Source: Acidobacteriota bacterium
GTDB lineage: Bacteria; Acidobacteriota; UBA6911; RPQK01; JAJDTT01
Length of the DNA stretch: 39,974 nucleotides
Assembly: GCA_022827025.1 (NCBI GenBank)
Contig: JAJDTT010000169.1
Location: 1-39,974, forward strand
Direction: 5' to 3'
A model generated the notes under the pieces. That model saw only the letters and a program-made list of their open reading frames with translations. It was not told the origin of the DNA and did no database searches. Both the position numbers and the translations under genes were made by a program. Below, piece after piece: positions 1 to 9,231 of this stretch. Within the stretch, counting starts at the first letter, position 1; every line of letters begins with the position of its first letter.

Positions 1-177
1 GTCGAACAGGGCCACCCCGCCGCTGATCGTCTCGATGATGAACGGTTTGTCGGGCGAACCACTCACGAAATGGAACTCGATCCCCGCCTCGGCCGCACCC
101 TCCTTGAATTGGAGAGATCCTGAGCCGCTCGAAGCCTGGACCACAGACAGTGACAGGAGGAGGACCGCCTTTCTCAT
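1..177 (-). CDS. CRTAC1/ASPIC-UnbV-like secreted protein, N-terminal fragment
   Basis: This is the first 59 codons of a gene that runs off the left edge. It starts at the ATG read on the minus strand at 175-177. The protein opens with a short signal peptide (MRKAVLLLSLSVVQASS). It then has a stretch containing EGAAEAGIEFHFVSGSPDK and ends IIETISGGVALFD. That pattern (an 'AGI.F.H..G' segment followed by 'GGGVALFD') is what I know from the start of FG-GAP/ASPIC-UnbV (CRTAC1-like) beta-propeller proteins. Its start overlaps the stop of the upstream TPR gene by 4 bases (ATGA), so the two are probably translationally coupled. TPR plus CRTAC1 pairs are common in Acidobacteriota and relatives; their function is not well established. 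Only the N-terminus is visible, so the family call is moderate. Confidence 0.6.
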   Translation of the reverse strand, partial: MRKAVLLLSLSVVQASSGSGSLQFKEGAAEAGIEFHFVSGSPDKPFIIETISGGVALFD

Positions 178-1652
178 GGTGCGGGAGCGCCCTCTCTCCG
201 TCCGTCCATCAGCTTTCGGGAGAGCTCGAAGGCGCTTTCCGCCTCCTGGTCCCGTCCCATGGCCTGCAGGACCCTTCCCCGGAGGTAGTGGGCGCGGCCG
301 GAGTTCGGGTCCGAACCGACGGCCGCATTGACCTGCTCTTCGGCTTCTTCCAACCGGTCGGCCGAGAGGGCGATCTCCGTGGCCAGGAGATGGTAATCTG
401 CTTTCCCCGGTTGGAGCGCGATGGCCCGTTTGATCAGCTCCTCGCTCCGGCGGGTCTGTTTCCTGCGAAAGAGAATTTCCGCCAGGTGGAAATACGCCGG
501 CGGATGATCGCTGCCGGAGGCGATCTCCGATTCGAGCTTCGGGATCGCGTTGTCATAATCCCCCTGCAGCTTGTAGACGAGTCCCAGGCTGAAGGCCAGT
601 TGGGGAATCCCGGGTTGCAGTCGCTCCGCCCGCTCCAGCGCCGCCAAGGCGTCGTCGCGGCGATTCAGATTGTGCAGCATCTGCCCCAGGTAGAAGTGGG
701 CCATGGCCAGGTTGGGCTCCAGCACGAGGGTTCTGCGGAGCTCCTTCACCGCGGATTCCATGTGCCCGCTCTCGGCCAGAGCGAGAGCGTACTGAAAGCG
801 ATACGCTGAGACGTCCGGTTGCTTTTCGACGGCCTTCGACAGGTGAGCGACGGACTGTTCCAGGTCTCCCTGTCGGCCATGGGAGAGCGCCAGCAGAAAG
901 TGCGCCTCCCCCGTGGCCCCGGGCGACTCTGCCAGGGGTTGGAGCGTCTCGATGACCGCCCCCAGATTCCCGGTGCGATACTCGGACCGCGCCAGTCGGA
1001 CCAAGAGGTCGGTGCCATGTGGAAACGCCAGCGCGCGCCGGTAGGCTCCGGCGGCTGCCTTCCACTGCCGCTTCCGGTCATGGATCTCTCCCAGCAGCAA
1101 CAGGTGCGGTCCCGACGCGGCCTGGCTCCCGACCACCTGTTGCAGCGTCCTCTCGGCTTCGGACAGGTCTCCCGAAGCGAAGGCGATGGCCGCTTTCCAG
1201 TACAGCCACTCGGAGCTGGATGGGTCGGCTCCCAGTTTCTCCTGGACCATCTCCCTGGCTTCGAGGAGCCGGCCGGTCTCGATCAGTTGGCGGATCTCTC
1301 CCTGGGCGCCGGTGAATACGGAGGTGGCCCAGATCGTGACCCATAGAAGAAAGGGGCAGGTCCACCAGGTGATTCGCGGCGGCGAGGCCGAGCGGGAGGT
1401 TCGGAGACCAGAGGCACCGGCGCTCCCTTGTTGAGCAGGTTCCCGACGGTTCCTTCTTCTCGTGGGATTTCTCCTTCCTGGCTTCGTTTCCGAAATCCAG
1501 TAGATTCTAGGGAACGGATCCAGGCGGTGACAAGATTCCGGGTCGCCTGCGGCGGGGCCGTTGGAGAGAGTTTCTATCCCGGAAGGCAACGCGAGATACG
1601 CGGCATCACGGGATCGAGGCGGTTGATTGCGGTATCGTAGTAGCCCGGTCAA
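174..1652 (-). CDS. Tetratricopeptide repeat protein
   Basis: This is a TPR protein, probably a scaffold for protein-protein interaction. From about residue 115 to the C-terminus it is a run of helical pairs with TPR spacing, for example AHFYLGQMLHNLNRRDDALA and AYFHLAEILFRRKQTRRSEE. The start is unclear. The open frame reaches a TTG at 1650-1652, but the first ~95 residues are Arg/Pro-rich and do not look like protein. I find no in-frame ATG or GTG just before the first hydrophobic stretch (WTCPFLLWVTIWATSVFTGA). That stretch looks like a signal peptide or membrane anchor, so true coding probably begins near 1400. A rare start codon or a base error there is possible. The stop overlaps the ATG of the CRTAC1-like gene (ATGA at 174-177). 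Confidence 0.75.
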   Translation of the reverse strand: MTGLLRYRNQPPRSRDAAYLALPSGIETLSNGPAAGDPESCHRLDPFPRIYWISETKPGRRNPTRRRNRREPAQQGSAGASGLRTSRSASPPRITWWTCPFLLWVTIWATSVFTGAQGEIRQLIETGRLLEAREMVQEKLGADPSSSEWLYWKAAIAFASGDLSEAERTLQQVVGSQAASGPHLLLLGEIHDRKRQWKAAAGAYRRALAFPHGTDLLVRLARSEYRTGNLGAVIETLQPLAESPGATGEAHFLLALSHGRQGDLEQSVAHLSKAVEKQPDVSAYRFQYALALAESGHMESAVKELRRTLVLEPNLAMAHFYLGQMLHNLNRRDDALAALERAERLQPGIPQLAFSLGLVYKLQGDYDNAIPKLESEIASGSDHPPAYFHLAEILFRRKQTRRSEELIKRAIALQPGKADYHLLATEIALSADRLEEAEEQVNAAVGSDPNSGRAHYLRGRVLQAMGRDQEAESAFELSRKLMDGRREGAPAP

Positions 1653-1662
1653 GACAACACCA

Positions 1663-1694
1663 AACCCGGCCCCGGGTGAAATTCAGGCCGGGTT
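1663..1694. promoter_or_regulatory. Inverted repeat in the hyuA leader
   Basis: A perfect 9-bp inverted repeat, AACCCGGCC (1663-1671) and GGCCGGGTT (1686-1694), has a 14-nt loop. It lies directly before the likely ribosome-binding AAGG (1695-1698) of hyuA, whose ATG is at 1707. It could be an operator in the divergent region between the TPR gene and hyuA, or an RNA stem next to the Shine-Dalgarno. No experimental parallel is known to me. Confidence 0.4.
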
Positions 1695-1706
1695 AAGGTC
1701 AGCGAC

Positions 1707-3796
1707 ATGAACAGCTATCGAATCGGAGTGGACATCGGGGGAACGTTCACGGACCTGGTCATGATGAACGAGTCCACCGGAGAACTGCGGCTCGTGAAAA
1801 TGTCCAGCACACCCAGCGATCCCTCGGTGGGATTCCTGAACACGGTGGTACGCGCCTTGAGAGAATCCAAGGTGGCCGCCGCGGACGTCTCCTACAACGT
1901 CCATGGGACCACCGTGGCGACCAATACTCTCATTGAGGGGAAAGGCGCCCGGACCGCCCTGGTGGCCACCGAGGGGTTCCGGGACGTCCTGGAAATCGCC
2001 CGCCAGATCCGGCCCCGGCTCTACGACATCTTCTGCGAGAAACCGAAGCCCGTGATTCTGCGGAACCGGTGTTACGGAGTGCCGGAGCGCCTGGACTATG
2101 CCGGTCAGGTCCTCTCCCCGCTGGATGAGGAATCGGTCCGGGACGTGGCCGGCCGCATGAAGGAGGCCGCCGTCGAGTCGGTGGCGGTCTGCCTGCTGCA
2201 TTCGTACGTCAACCCGTCCCACGAGAAGCGGGTTCGCGCCGTCCTTCGAGAAGAATTGCCGGGCGTGTTCCTGTCCATCTCCTCCGACCTCTGCCCGGAG
2301 ATGAGGGAGTACTTTCGCGCCAGCACGACCGCCATCAACGCCGTGGTCATGCCCATCGTGACCCGCTACCTGGAGAACCTGGAGAACCGGTTGGCCCGTT
2401 TGGGTGTCGGCGTGGGACTGCACCTCATGACCTCGGCCGGCGGGGTCATGGCCTCGGACGTGGCCAAGCGGGAACCGGTGCACCTGATCGAATCGGGACC
2501 GGCGGCCGGGGTCATCGCGACGCGTTACCTGGGAGACTTGGTGGGGACCCGGGACGTCATCAGCTTCGACATGGGAGGCACCACCGCCAAGCTCGGCCTG
2601 GTGGAAGGGGGTAACGTCAAGATCGCGCCCCATTTCGAAGTCGGCAGCGCCGCCGTGGCGGAGAGCAAGGGAGCCGGATACCCGGTCAGGACGCCTGTCG
2701 TCGACCTGTGGAGATCGGCGCCGGCGGCGGGAGCATCGCCTGGATCGATCCCGGAGGCGCGTTGCGGGTCGGGCCGAGGAGCGGCGGCGCCGATCCGGGT
2801 CCGGCCTGTTACGGAAAAGGCCAGGAGGAACCGTGCATCACCGACGCCAACCTGGTGCTGGGTCGGCTCAACCCGGACTATTTCATCGGGGGGGAGCAGA
2901 CGCTCGATCCGGAGCTGGCGGAAGCGGCGGTCCGAAAACTGGCCGGCCGGTTGGGTCTGGGCGTGGTGGAGACGGCCAACGGGATCATCGAGATCGCCAA
3001 CGCCAACATGATCGGCGCCGTCCGCACCATCTCGGTCCAGAGGGGTTTCGACCCACGGGACTTCGTATTGGTCGCCTTCGGGGGAGCGGGACCCATGCAC
3101 GCCAACGGATTGGCCCGGGAGTTGGGGATTCCCAAGGTGCTCATTCCCATGAGCCCCGGGGTGACCTCCGCCCTGGGACTGCTGGTGAGCGACATCAAGC
3201 ACGATTACGTCCGCGCCTTTCATCAGCAGATGGCGTCGCTCGATCTGGAGCTTCTCAACCGGTCCTACTCCGAATTGGCCGAACGCGGCCGGGAAGTCCT
3301 TTGTTCCGAGGGCATTTCCGGGGAGGACATCACCTTTGCCCACTACCTGGACATGAGGTACGTGGGTCAGGGATACGAATTGAAGATCGAGATTCCGAAT
3401 CGAGACCTGACCGAGGGCGACAAGAGAACCGTGAACGCGGCCTTCTACAGGGAGCACGAGCGGGCCTACGGCTATGCCGACGACACGGAACCGACGGAGG
3501 CGGTCGCACTGAGGCTGACCGCCGTCGGGAAGATCAGGCAGCCGAGCTTGCGCCGGCTCGACACGGGTACGGGGGAGGCCGGCGATGCCGTCAAGAATGA
3601 GCGGCCCGTCCACTTTGCCGAGCGCGGTGGCGCGGTCCCGTGCCAGGTCTACGATCGCTATCGCCTGAAGTCGGGAGACCGCATCGTGGGGCCGGCCATC
3701 GTGGAGGAGGTGGATTCGACCGTGGTCCTCCATCCGGACTACCAGGCGGACGTCGACCTCCACGGCAACATTCTGATCCAGGAGTCTGCGCGGTAG
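1707..3796 (+). CDS. hyuA: Hydantoinase/oxoprolinase subunit A (HyuA), frameshifted
   Basis: HyuA-family proteins are ATP-dependent and, with HyuB, open cyclic amides such as N-methylhydantoin or 5-oxoproline. The N-terminal domain begins with the phosphate motif DIGGTFTD (residues 9-16), and the second ATPase motif DMGGTTAK is near residue 290. Reading breaks at about 2706-2710. The first frame gives VVDL then nonsense, while the frame shifted by one gives VEIGAGGGSIAWIDPGG and runs to 3796. One missing G (CTGGTGGAG read as CTGTGGAG) would repair it to about 696 residues, the usual HyuA length. It may be a sequencing error or a real lesion. The last four codons and the stop (ESAR, TAG) lie inside the inserted 158-bp element at 3782-3939, so the native C-terminus was replaced. 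hyuB follows. The substrate cannot be told from sequence. Confidence 0.88.
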
Positions 3797-3939
3797 AAAT
3801 GATCGTAGCGAGAAAGTGGAGAATCGAGGCCAGATTTTCACGATTTGGAGGTGCATAGTTGTTCTATTCGCCGAGAAATCGGGGAAATATGGACCGATTC
3901 TACGCTTTCGCAGTAGATTAATTTCTGCCGCGCAGGCTC
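3782..3939. mobile_element. 158-bp MITE-like palindromic element, copy 1
   Basis: This 158-bp element starts GAGTCTGCG and ends CGCAGGCTC. Its two halves are imperfect inverted repeats along nearly their whole length, so it could fold into one long hairpin. It is flanked by the 4-bp direct repeat CCAG (3778-3781 and 3940-3943), which fits a target-site duplication. The second copy at 12522-12679 has the same length and differs at three central bases (here 3847, 3863, 3876). It encodes no convincing protein. It sits between hyuA and hyuB and supplies the hyuA stop codon. The transposase that moves it is not in this window. Confidence 0.88.
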
Positions 3940-3954
3940 CCAGGACGGACAATC

Positions 3955-5730
3955 ATGAGCGAAAGCCAAGTGACGGAGCAGACGGCCGCGGCCCTCAAGA
4001 TGGACCCCATCCGGTTCGAGGTGATGCGCAGCGCCTTCGAAGCCGCCGCCGACGAGATGGGCGCCGCCCTGAGAAAGGCGGCGTATTCCACCAATATCAA
4101 GACCCGTTCCGACTTCTCCTGCGCCCTGTTCGACTCCAAGCTCCGCATCATCGCCCAGTCCTTCTCGCAGCCGGTGCACCTGGCCTCCATGTCCAGAATG
4201 GTTCCCAACACCATCCGGCAATACGGGATCGAGAAGCTTCGGCCGGGCGACGCCCTGGTCATGAACCACCCCTATCGGGGCGGCGTCCACCTCAACGACG
4301 TGGCCATCATGGCGCCCTTCTTCAGTGGCGGGAAGATCCAGGGGTACGCGGCCACCATCGCGCACCATGTGGACATCGGCGGCTATGCTCCGGGCGGCTA
4401 CTGCATTTCCACCGAGCTCTACCAGGAGGGGATCATCATTCCACCCGCCAAGCTGGTGTCCGAGGGGGAGATCGTCGACGACGTCTTCCGCCTCATCCTG
4501 GCCAACATCCGGTCGCCAAGGCAGTCCACGGGAGACTTTCGGGCCCAGATCGCCGCCTCGCTGCTGGGACAGAAACGGATGGCCGAGATTCTCACCCGAT
4601 TCGGCACCGAGTCGGTGGAGATCTTCGTCGATGAGCTGATCGAGTACACCGAGCGCTGGGCCCGCGCCGAGATCTCGAAACTGCCGGATGGCATCTACGA
4701 GACCGAAGCCCTGCTGGACGATGACGGAGTGTCGGACCGCCCGATTCGACTGGTTCTGAAGGTGCAGATCAAGGAGGGGCGGGTCTCGTTCGACCTCACC
4801 GGGACGGACGCCCAGCGTAGCTCGCCCATGAACGCCACCCTGACCCAGACCTATTCTCCCCTGGCCTACGTCGTCAAGTGCCTCATCGACTCCGACATCC
4901 CCACCAACGAGGGCTTCTACCGGCTCATCGACGTCAAGGCGCCGCCGGGGACCGTGGTGAACGCGATTCCCCCGGTGGGCGTGGTCGGCGGCTGGGAAGT
5001 GGTCATGCGGCTCTGCTGCCTTGGTTTCAAGGCCCTAGCCGACGCCATGCCGGACAAGGTCATGGCCAGCACCAAGAGCATCAACTGCCACATGGCCTGC
5101 GGCGGGACCGATCCTCGAACCGGCGAGTACTACACCTTCATCGAGACCATGGCCGGCGGGTGGGGGGGCCTTCCCACCAAGGACGGAATGGACGCCGTCC
5201 AGTCCCACGTCCAGAATACGGAGAACTCGGCCATCGAGGAGACGGAGAACAACCTGCCCTTCCTGATCACCCGCTACGAGCTGATCCCGGACTCGGAAGG
5301 GGCCGGGCGGTTTCGAGGTGGACTGGGTCTGAGGCGGGATTGGATGTTCCCCGGCCACGAGGCCACGCTGACGGTCTTCTCCGACAATCGGAAGTTCGCT
5401 CCCTGGGGACTGTTCGGAGGGGGCAGCGGATCCCCCTCCAGATACATTCTCAATCCGGACGGAGAAGCGAAGGAGCTCCCCTCCAAGATCACGCTTCAGC
5501 TCCAACCCGGCTCCGTCATCAGCTACCGGACGCCGGGCGGCGGAGGCTACGGGCCTCCCCTGGCTCGGGACCCCGAGCGGGTGCTGGAAGACGTGGCCCA
5601 AGGCAAGGTGACGCCGGACCGGGCCCGCGACATCTACGGCGTCGTCCTGGACGCGACCGGAAAGGCAGTAGACTTCGAGGCCACCCGAGTTCGCCGTCGC
5701 CGTCTGTCCGGGTCCGGCGAGCGGCGGTGA
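3955..5730 (+). CDS. hyuB: Hydantoinase/oxoprolinase subunit B (HyuB)
   Basis: This is a 591-residue hydantoinase B/oxoprolinase-family subunit, intact and near the usual family length. It is the partner of HyuA in ATP-dependent opening of hydantoin- or oxoproline-type rings; related proteins occur in acetone carboxylases. Family features include FEVMRSAFEAAADEMGAALR near the N-terminus, NHPYRGGVHLNDV near residue 103, and the C-terminal glycine-rich segment YRTPGGGGYGPP. The ATG at 3955 is preceded by AGGA at 3942-3945. The 158-bp element ends only 15 bases before the start, so any coupling with hyuA now has to cross a strong palindrome. The protein is expected to be cytoplasmic. The substrate is unknown. 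Confidence 0.93.
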   Translation: MSESQVTEQTAAALKMDPIRFEVMRSAFEAAADEMGAALRKAAYSTNIKTRSDFSCALFDSKLRIIAQSFSQPVHLASMSRMVPNTIRQYGIEKLRPGDALVMNHPYRGGVHLNDVAIMAPFFSGGKIQGYAATIAHHVDIGGYAPGGYCISTELYQEGIIIPPAKLVSEGEIVDDVFRLILANIRSPRQSTGDFRAQIAASLLGQKRMAEILTRFGTESVEIFVDELIEYTERWARAEISKLPDGIYETEALLDDDGVSDRPIRLVLKVQIKEGRVSFDLTGTDAQRSSPMNATLTQTYSPLAYVVKCLIDSDIPTNEGFYRLIDVKAPPGTVVNAIPPVGVVGGWEVVMRLCCLGFKALADAMPDKVMASTKSINCHMACGGTDPRTGEYYTFIETMAGGWGGLPTKDGMDAVQSHVQNTENSAIEETENNLPFLITRYELIPDSEGAGRFRGGLGLRRDWMFPGHEATLTVFSDNRKFAPWGLFGGGSGSPSRYILNPDGEAKELPSKITLQLQPGSVISYRTPGGGGYGPPLARDPERVLEDVAQGKVTPDRARDIYGVVLDATGKAVDFEATRVRRRRLSGSGERR

Positions 5731-5746
5731 CGCTGCCCAACGGCTC

Positions 5747-7597
5747 TCACCTGATGGGAATGAGCTTCAAACGGCGGTGGGCCCGGCTCCAACCTTCGAT
5801 GAAGGGTCCCACCGCGATCACGCTGTCGGGGTACCGGCGGCCGAAGTAGTCGAAACCCAGCCGCTCGTCGCGGCTCACCTTCAGGACCTCGTCTTTCCGA
5901 GCCGACCAGGTCAGGACCCCGTCCTCGGGGCCGACGGCAATGTCGAGGTCAGCCGTTCGGCTGTGGGCGTCCAGTCCGGTCGACTGCCATTCGGCCAGGC
6001 TGAAGTTCCGGCCCGCCCCGGAGACGATGTTGTAATCCGACACGTTCTCCGTATTGGCGTATTCGAACGGCACCGGGCACTCGGCGACGACGTTGTTGAT
6101 CACGCGGTTGTGCTTGGAAACGCCCACCCGGTCCCGGGTCGTGGTCTTCGTCATGCGGATGCCGTACGGAGCGCAGTTCACCAGCAGGTTGTGGGTCACC
6201 AGGAGCCGGTCGGAGTCGTGCAGGTAGAACCCGGAGCCCTGGACGTTGTAGACGACATTGTGGTCGATCAGGTTGACCACGTTGGAGGCCTCGAAGAAGA
6301 GTCCCCCGGCGTAGCTGGAGATGTCGTGGATCAGGTTCCGGGTGACCCGCGTGTTCCGGTTCGCGAAATCGATCCAGATTCCCGACGAGGCATAGCAATC
6401 GTGAACGTGATTTCGCGTGACGACGGAATCCAGCATGATCAGGAGCTTGATGCCCGCCACCTCCCAGTAGCGCTCGACGTCCTGCCAACCGCAGTCGTGG
6501 ACGTGATTGTCCGACACCAGGCTGCGTGAGACGACGGTTCCCTGAATCCCGCCGGTGCCGCAATCGTACACGTGGTTGCGGCGGACCAGGTGGTCGCCCG
6601 TCGTCATCGCCAGCTCGTTCCGGTTCCCTGCGTTGGGCCCCTCTTCGGTGAACGCGCCGATCTCGATGCCGACCGCGTTGACGTGCCGGACGGTGTTCTC
6701 CTCGATGATCCAATGGCGGCCGCCCCAGGTCGTGACGGCGCCGTTTCCGGAGCGGATGAACCCGTTGCCGGCATGCTCGAACGTGAGCCCCTTGATCCGG
6801 ATGTATTCCATCCCCTTCACCAGGGGGTTGATCAGGAACTGTCGCGTGGTCACCTCGAACTGCCGGGTGTTGGGGTCCCTGCGGTCGAACGGGTTGAGGT
6901 GCAGTCGCCGGTTCTCCCCATCGATCCAGAACGTGCCGGCGACCCGGTGCAACTCCTCGAGCCGGGCCAACTGGGTCAGTCGCCGCCCGTCCTGAAACAC
7001 CATGGCTCGCGGCAGAATGTGGGGGATCCGTCCCCGCTCCGCCCTGGCCCAGCGCATGACCGCGAAGTCGGCGTCGGAAGTGTTGATGGTGGCAAAGGGG
7101 TGGCCGTCACTGAAGAACTCGGGGGGCAGATCCGCCTTCCAGACGTTGGCCGATTTCGACCGTCCCGAGTTGGTCCACGTGGCCCTCAGGACCTCGGACC
7201 CGCTGATGACCGCCTCCGCACCCGGCGCCGCCTCGAAGCTGATCATCCCGTCCGGGCCCGTGCCTCCTCGCCGGGGCCGGACCCACTCGCGGTAGACGCC
7301 CGATTTGATCAAGACCTTTTCCGCGGGCCGGACCACGTCCGCCGCACGTTGGACGGTCAGAAAGGGAGCCTCTTCGGTGCCCGGGTTGTCATCCGCAGCC
7401 GCCGGATGCTGCTGATCCACGTAGTAGACGCGTTCGTATTCGGTCACATCCTCCCAGGTCTGGAACTCCGTCCCGTCGGGAAGCCGGATCGGTGGATCCA
7501 GCTCAACCGAAGATCCGGCCGTCAGGAAACCGGCTCCCGACGCCAACAAGCCCACGAGTGGGAGAAATGCAACCCGCGTTCTGGGGTGTGTGATCAT
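5747..7597 (-). CDS. Secreted parallel beta-helix (pectate-lyase-fold) protein
   Basis: This 616-residue exported protein starts at the ATG on minus 7595-7597, chosen because GAGGAGG stands 8 bases upstream. The N-terminus (MITHPRTRVAFLPLVGLLAS) is a signal peptide. Residues around 55-140 carry the opening typical of right-handed beta-helix proteins: VYYVDQQHPAAADDNPGT, then APFLTVQRAADVVRPAEKV and LIKSGVYREWVRP. The middle is a ladder of beta-helix turns rich in N and H, such as HWIIEENTVRHVNAVGIE and HLVRRNHVYDCGTGGIQ. Such proteins are usually polysaccharide lyases or glycosidases of the pectin or glycosaminoglycan type. Exact activity cannot be assigned. It is convergent with hyuB, 16 bases away. 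Confidence 0.85.
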   Translation of the reverse strand: MITHPRTRVAFLPLVGLLASGAGFLTAGSSVELDPPIRLPDGTEFQTWEDVTEYERVYYVDQQHPAAADDNPGTEEAPFLTVQRAADVVRPAEKVLIKSGVYREWVRPRRGGTGPDGMISFEAAPGAEAVISGSEVLRATWTNSGRSKSANVWKADLPPEFFSDGHPFATINTSDADFAVMRWARAERGRIPHILPRAMVFQDGRRLTQLARLEELHRVAGTFWIDGENRRLHLNPFDRRDPNTRQFEVTTRQFLINPLVKGMEYIRIKGLTFEHAGNGFIRSGNGAVTTWGGRHWIIEENTVRHVNAVGIEIGAFTEEGPNAGNRNELAMTTGDHLVRRNHVYDCGTGGIQGTVVSRSLVSDNHVHDCGWQDVERYWEVAGIKLLIMLDSVVTRNHVHDCYASSGIWIDFANRNTRVTRNLIHDISSYAGGLFFEASNVVNLIDHNVVYNVQGSGFYLHDSDRLLVTHNLLVNCAPYGIRMTKTTTRDRVGVSKHNRVINNVVAECPVPFEYANTENVSDYNIVSGAGRNFSLAEWQSTGLDAHSRTADLDIAVGPEDGVLTWSARKDEVLKVSRDERLGFDYFGRRYPDSVIAVGPFIEGWSRAHRRLKLIPIR

Positions 7598-7804
7598 GGG
7601 TGATCCTCCTCGGGTCTTGAAACCTGGACCTTTCCCGTGCCTGTCATCGAAAGCCCTGCGGGTTAGCGTTGAAGATACCCAGGATACCCGTAGCACATTG
7701 CGACGAAGATCCTGGGAGGGTCCGTACGTTGGCGGGTCAACTCATTATCAAGGTTCGACCCGTTACGAAACCATGTATTTGGAGGAGAGCGAGCGAGATC
7801 GATA

Positions 7805-8926
7805 TTACAGTTCCTCGATCATATCGTGAATTCTGTCCAAGGCAGGCCGCAGGTAACTGTGCGGCAGGCCGAAACTCACACGCACGAAGTGATCGATACC
7901 AAAGTGGTCCCCCGGCACGATCAGGACACTCTTCTCCGACGCCAGTCGTTCTACCAGTTGAGTCGAGTTGATCTCGAAATAGTAACGAATGAAAGCAATC
8001 GCCCCGGCGGCCGGCGGCCTCAGTTTGAAGCTGCCCGGATGCCGATCCATCCAGTTCTGGAGTATCGGATAGCCTCGACGGATGTAGGAGCGAGTGCGCT
8101 GCATCAGCCAAGGACGAACTTGGGGAGACAGGGCCAGGGCCGCCAGATGGTTTGAAAGCATTGTCGCACTGATCGTCGTGTATTCATGGCGTGCCCAGAT
8201 ATCATCCACGATGCTGGTCGGGGCCACTACCCAGCCGATCCTGAGGCCCGGTAGGCCATAGGCTTTGCTCAAGCTCCCCGTTACAAGGACCTTGTCGTAT
8301 CGTCCAAAAAAAGAAGGCGTCTCCTCGTCGGTCAGGCGCTCGGCCCCGGCATACACTTCATCGGCCAGAATCCAGCTTCCGACCCGGTCGGCGATGTCGA
8401 TGATGGATTCCATCTCGGATTCGGAAAGTATGGATCCGGTCGGATTGTTGGGATTGCACACTGCTATCAGCCGCGTGTTACCCGTCACCACTGTCTCCAG
8501 TTCCGCCAGATCCGGCCTCCAGCCCGTTTCCTCACGCAGATGAAAGGTCTTCAATGCAAGGCCGTGGTTCTTGGCCAGTCCCCAGATCTGCATGTAATTG
8601 GGGAGCATTACGACGATCTCGTCACCGGGGGCAAGAAGGGTTCTCAGCACAAGATAGTTGGCTTCAATCGCCCCGACTGTTACCAGGACGTTCCCTGGCG
8701 TTCCGCCTTCGTAGAGTCGTGCAATGTTTTGTCGAAGCTGGGGGATTCCGTTGGTGTGGGGGTAGTTCAGATCGGTGTCCAACAAGCCTTGCAGATAGTC
8801 GTTCTCCCGATCCACGAGTTCCCGGAGCATGACCGGATGGGCACCGCTTTCCGAAAGGTTGTATTCCACCTCCTTCTCCAACCTGGACATCATGCGTTCC
8901 ATATGGAATGGCTGAAACACGGGCAT
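7805..8926 (-). CDS. PLP-dependent class I/II aminotransferase
   Basis: This is a 373-residue fold-type I PLP enzyme. It has NPNNPTG (158-164), DEVY (189-192, with the Asp that contacts the pyridine nitrogen), SLSKAYG with the Schiff-base Lys221, and LPGLRIGW containing the Arg expected to bind the substrate carboxylate. The opening NLSESGAHPVMLREL is unlike standard aspartate aminotransferases. It recalls, from memory, aminotransferase-like enzymes of the capreomycidine-synthase group, but that is only a suggestion. It may transaminate an amino acid or do another PLP reaction such as cyclisation or decarboxylation. It is transcribed away from the glycosidase gene at 9232 and is followed by about 207 bases before the beta-helix gene, in which I see no gene. 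Confidence 0.88.
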   Translation of the reverse strand: MPVFQPFHMERMMSRLEKEVEYNLSESGAHPVMLRELVDRENDYLQGLLDTDLNYPHTNGIPQLRQNIARLYEGGTPGNVLVTVGAIEANYLVLRTLLAPGDEIVVMLPNYMQIWGLAKNHGLALKTFHLREETGWRPDLAELETVVTGNTRLIAVCNPNNPTGSILSESEMESIIDIADRVGSWILADEVYAGAERLTDEETPSFFGRYDKVLVTGSLSKAYGLPGLRIGWVVAPTSIVDDIWARHEYTTISATMLSNHLAALALSPQVRPWLMQRTRSYIRRGYPILQNWMDRHPGSFKLRPPAAGAIAFIRYYFEINSTQLVERLASEKSVLIVPGDHFGIDHFVRVSFGLPHSYLRPALDRIHDMIEEL

Positions 8927-9231
8927 GATTCCTACGTCCTCCGCTCGGCGGGATAGTTGATCTCTTGAAGAAACTGAAGTTCTCTGTGGTGACCCAAGAC
9001 TCGGTGGCTACGGCTCAATCAACGGATTGTAGCAGAATCGATCTGAGAGCCGAGGCGCCACCAACCCCTGGCAGCTTTCGCGCACCTGTCCCTTTCTGGA
9101 CCGGCCCGTGTGGACCGGAAATCGAACCGGTTGTATAGTCGTTCCCACCAACTCCACGAAACAGGCTCCTAGAGCCGATTGCCCATTTGGATTCCCAGGC
9201 TGTCAGTACTGACTTTCAAGGGAGGAACGAA
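8927..9231. other. Divergent intergenic region
   Basis: These 305 bases lie between the divergent aminotransferase and glycosidase genes. I see no gene in them. The plus-strand half carries the candidate promoter listed at 9111-9139. The region probably holds promoters for both directions, but the minus-strand one is not clear to me. Confidence 0.6.
9111..9139 (+). promoter_or_regulatory. Candidate sigma70-type promoter
   Basis: TGGACC (9111-9116) and TATAGT (9134-9139) are separated by exactly 17 bases, upstream of the glycosidase start at 9232. The match to TTGACA/TATAAT is partial, and promoter consensus in this phylum is uncertain. Confidence 0.35.

Noticed and set aside
3782-3939. A non-coding RNA gene or riboswitch
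   Set aside because: The sequence is shared with 12522-12679 in an unrelated context and both are flanked by target duplications, which fits a mobile element better.
3816-4634. A plus-strand frame that starts in MITE copy 1 and overlaps the hyuB start
   Set aside because: Out of frame with hyuB, which is intact; the same N-terminal residues appear in the other MITE copy, so the frame is only element sequence.
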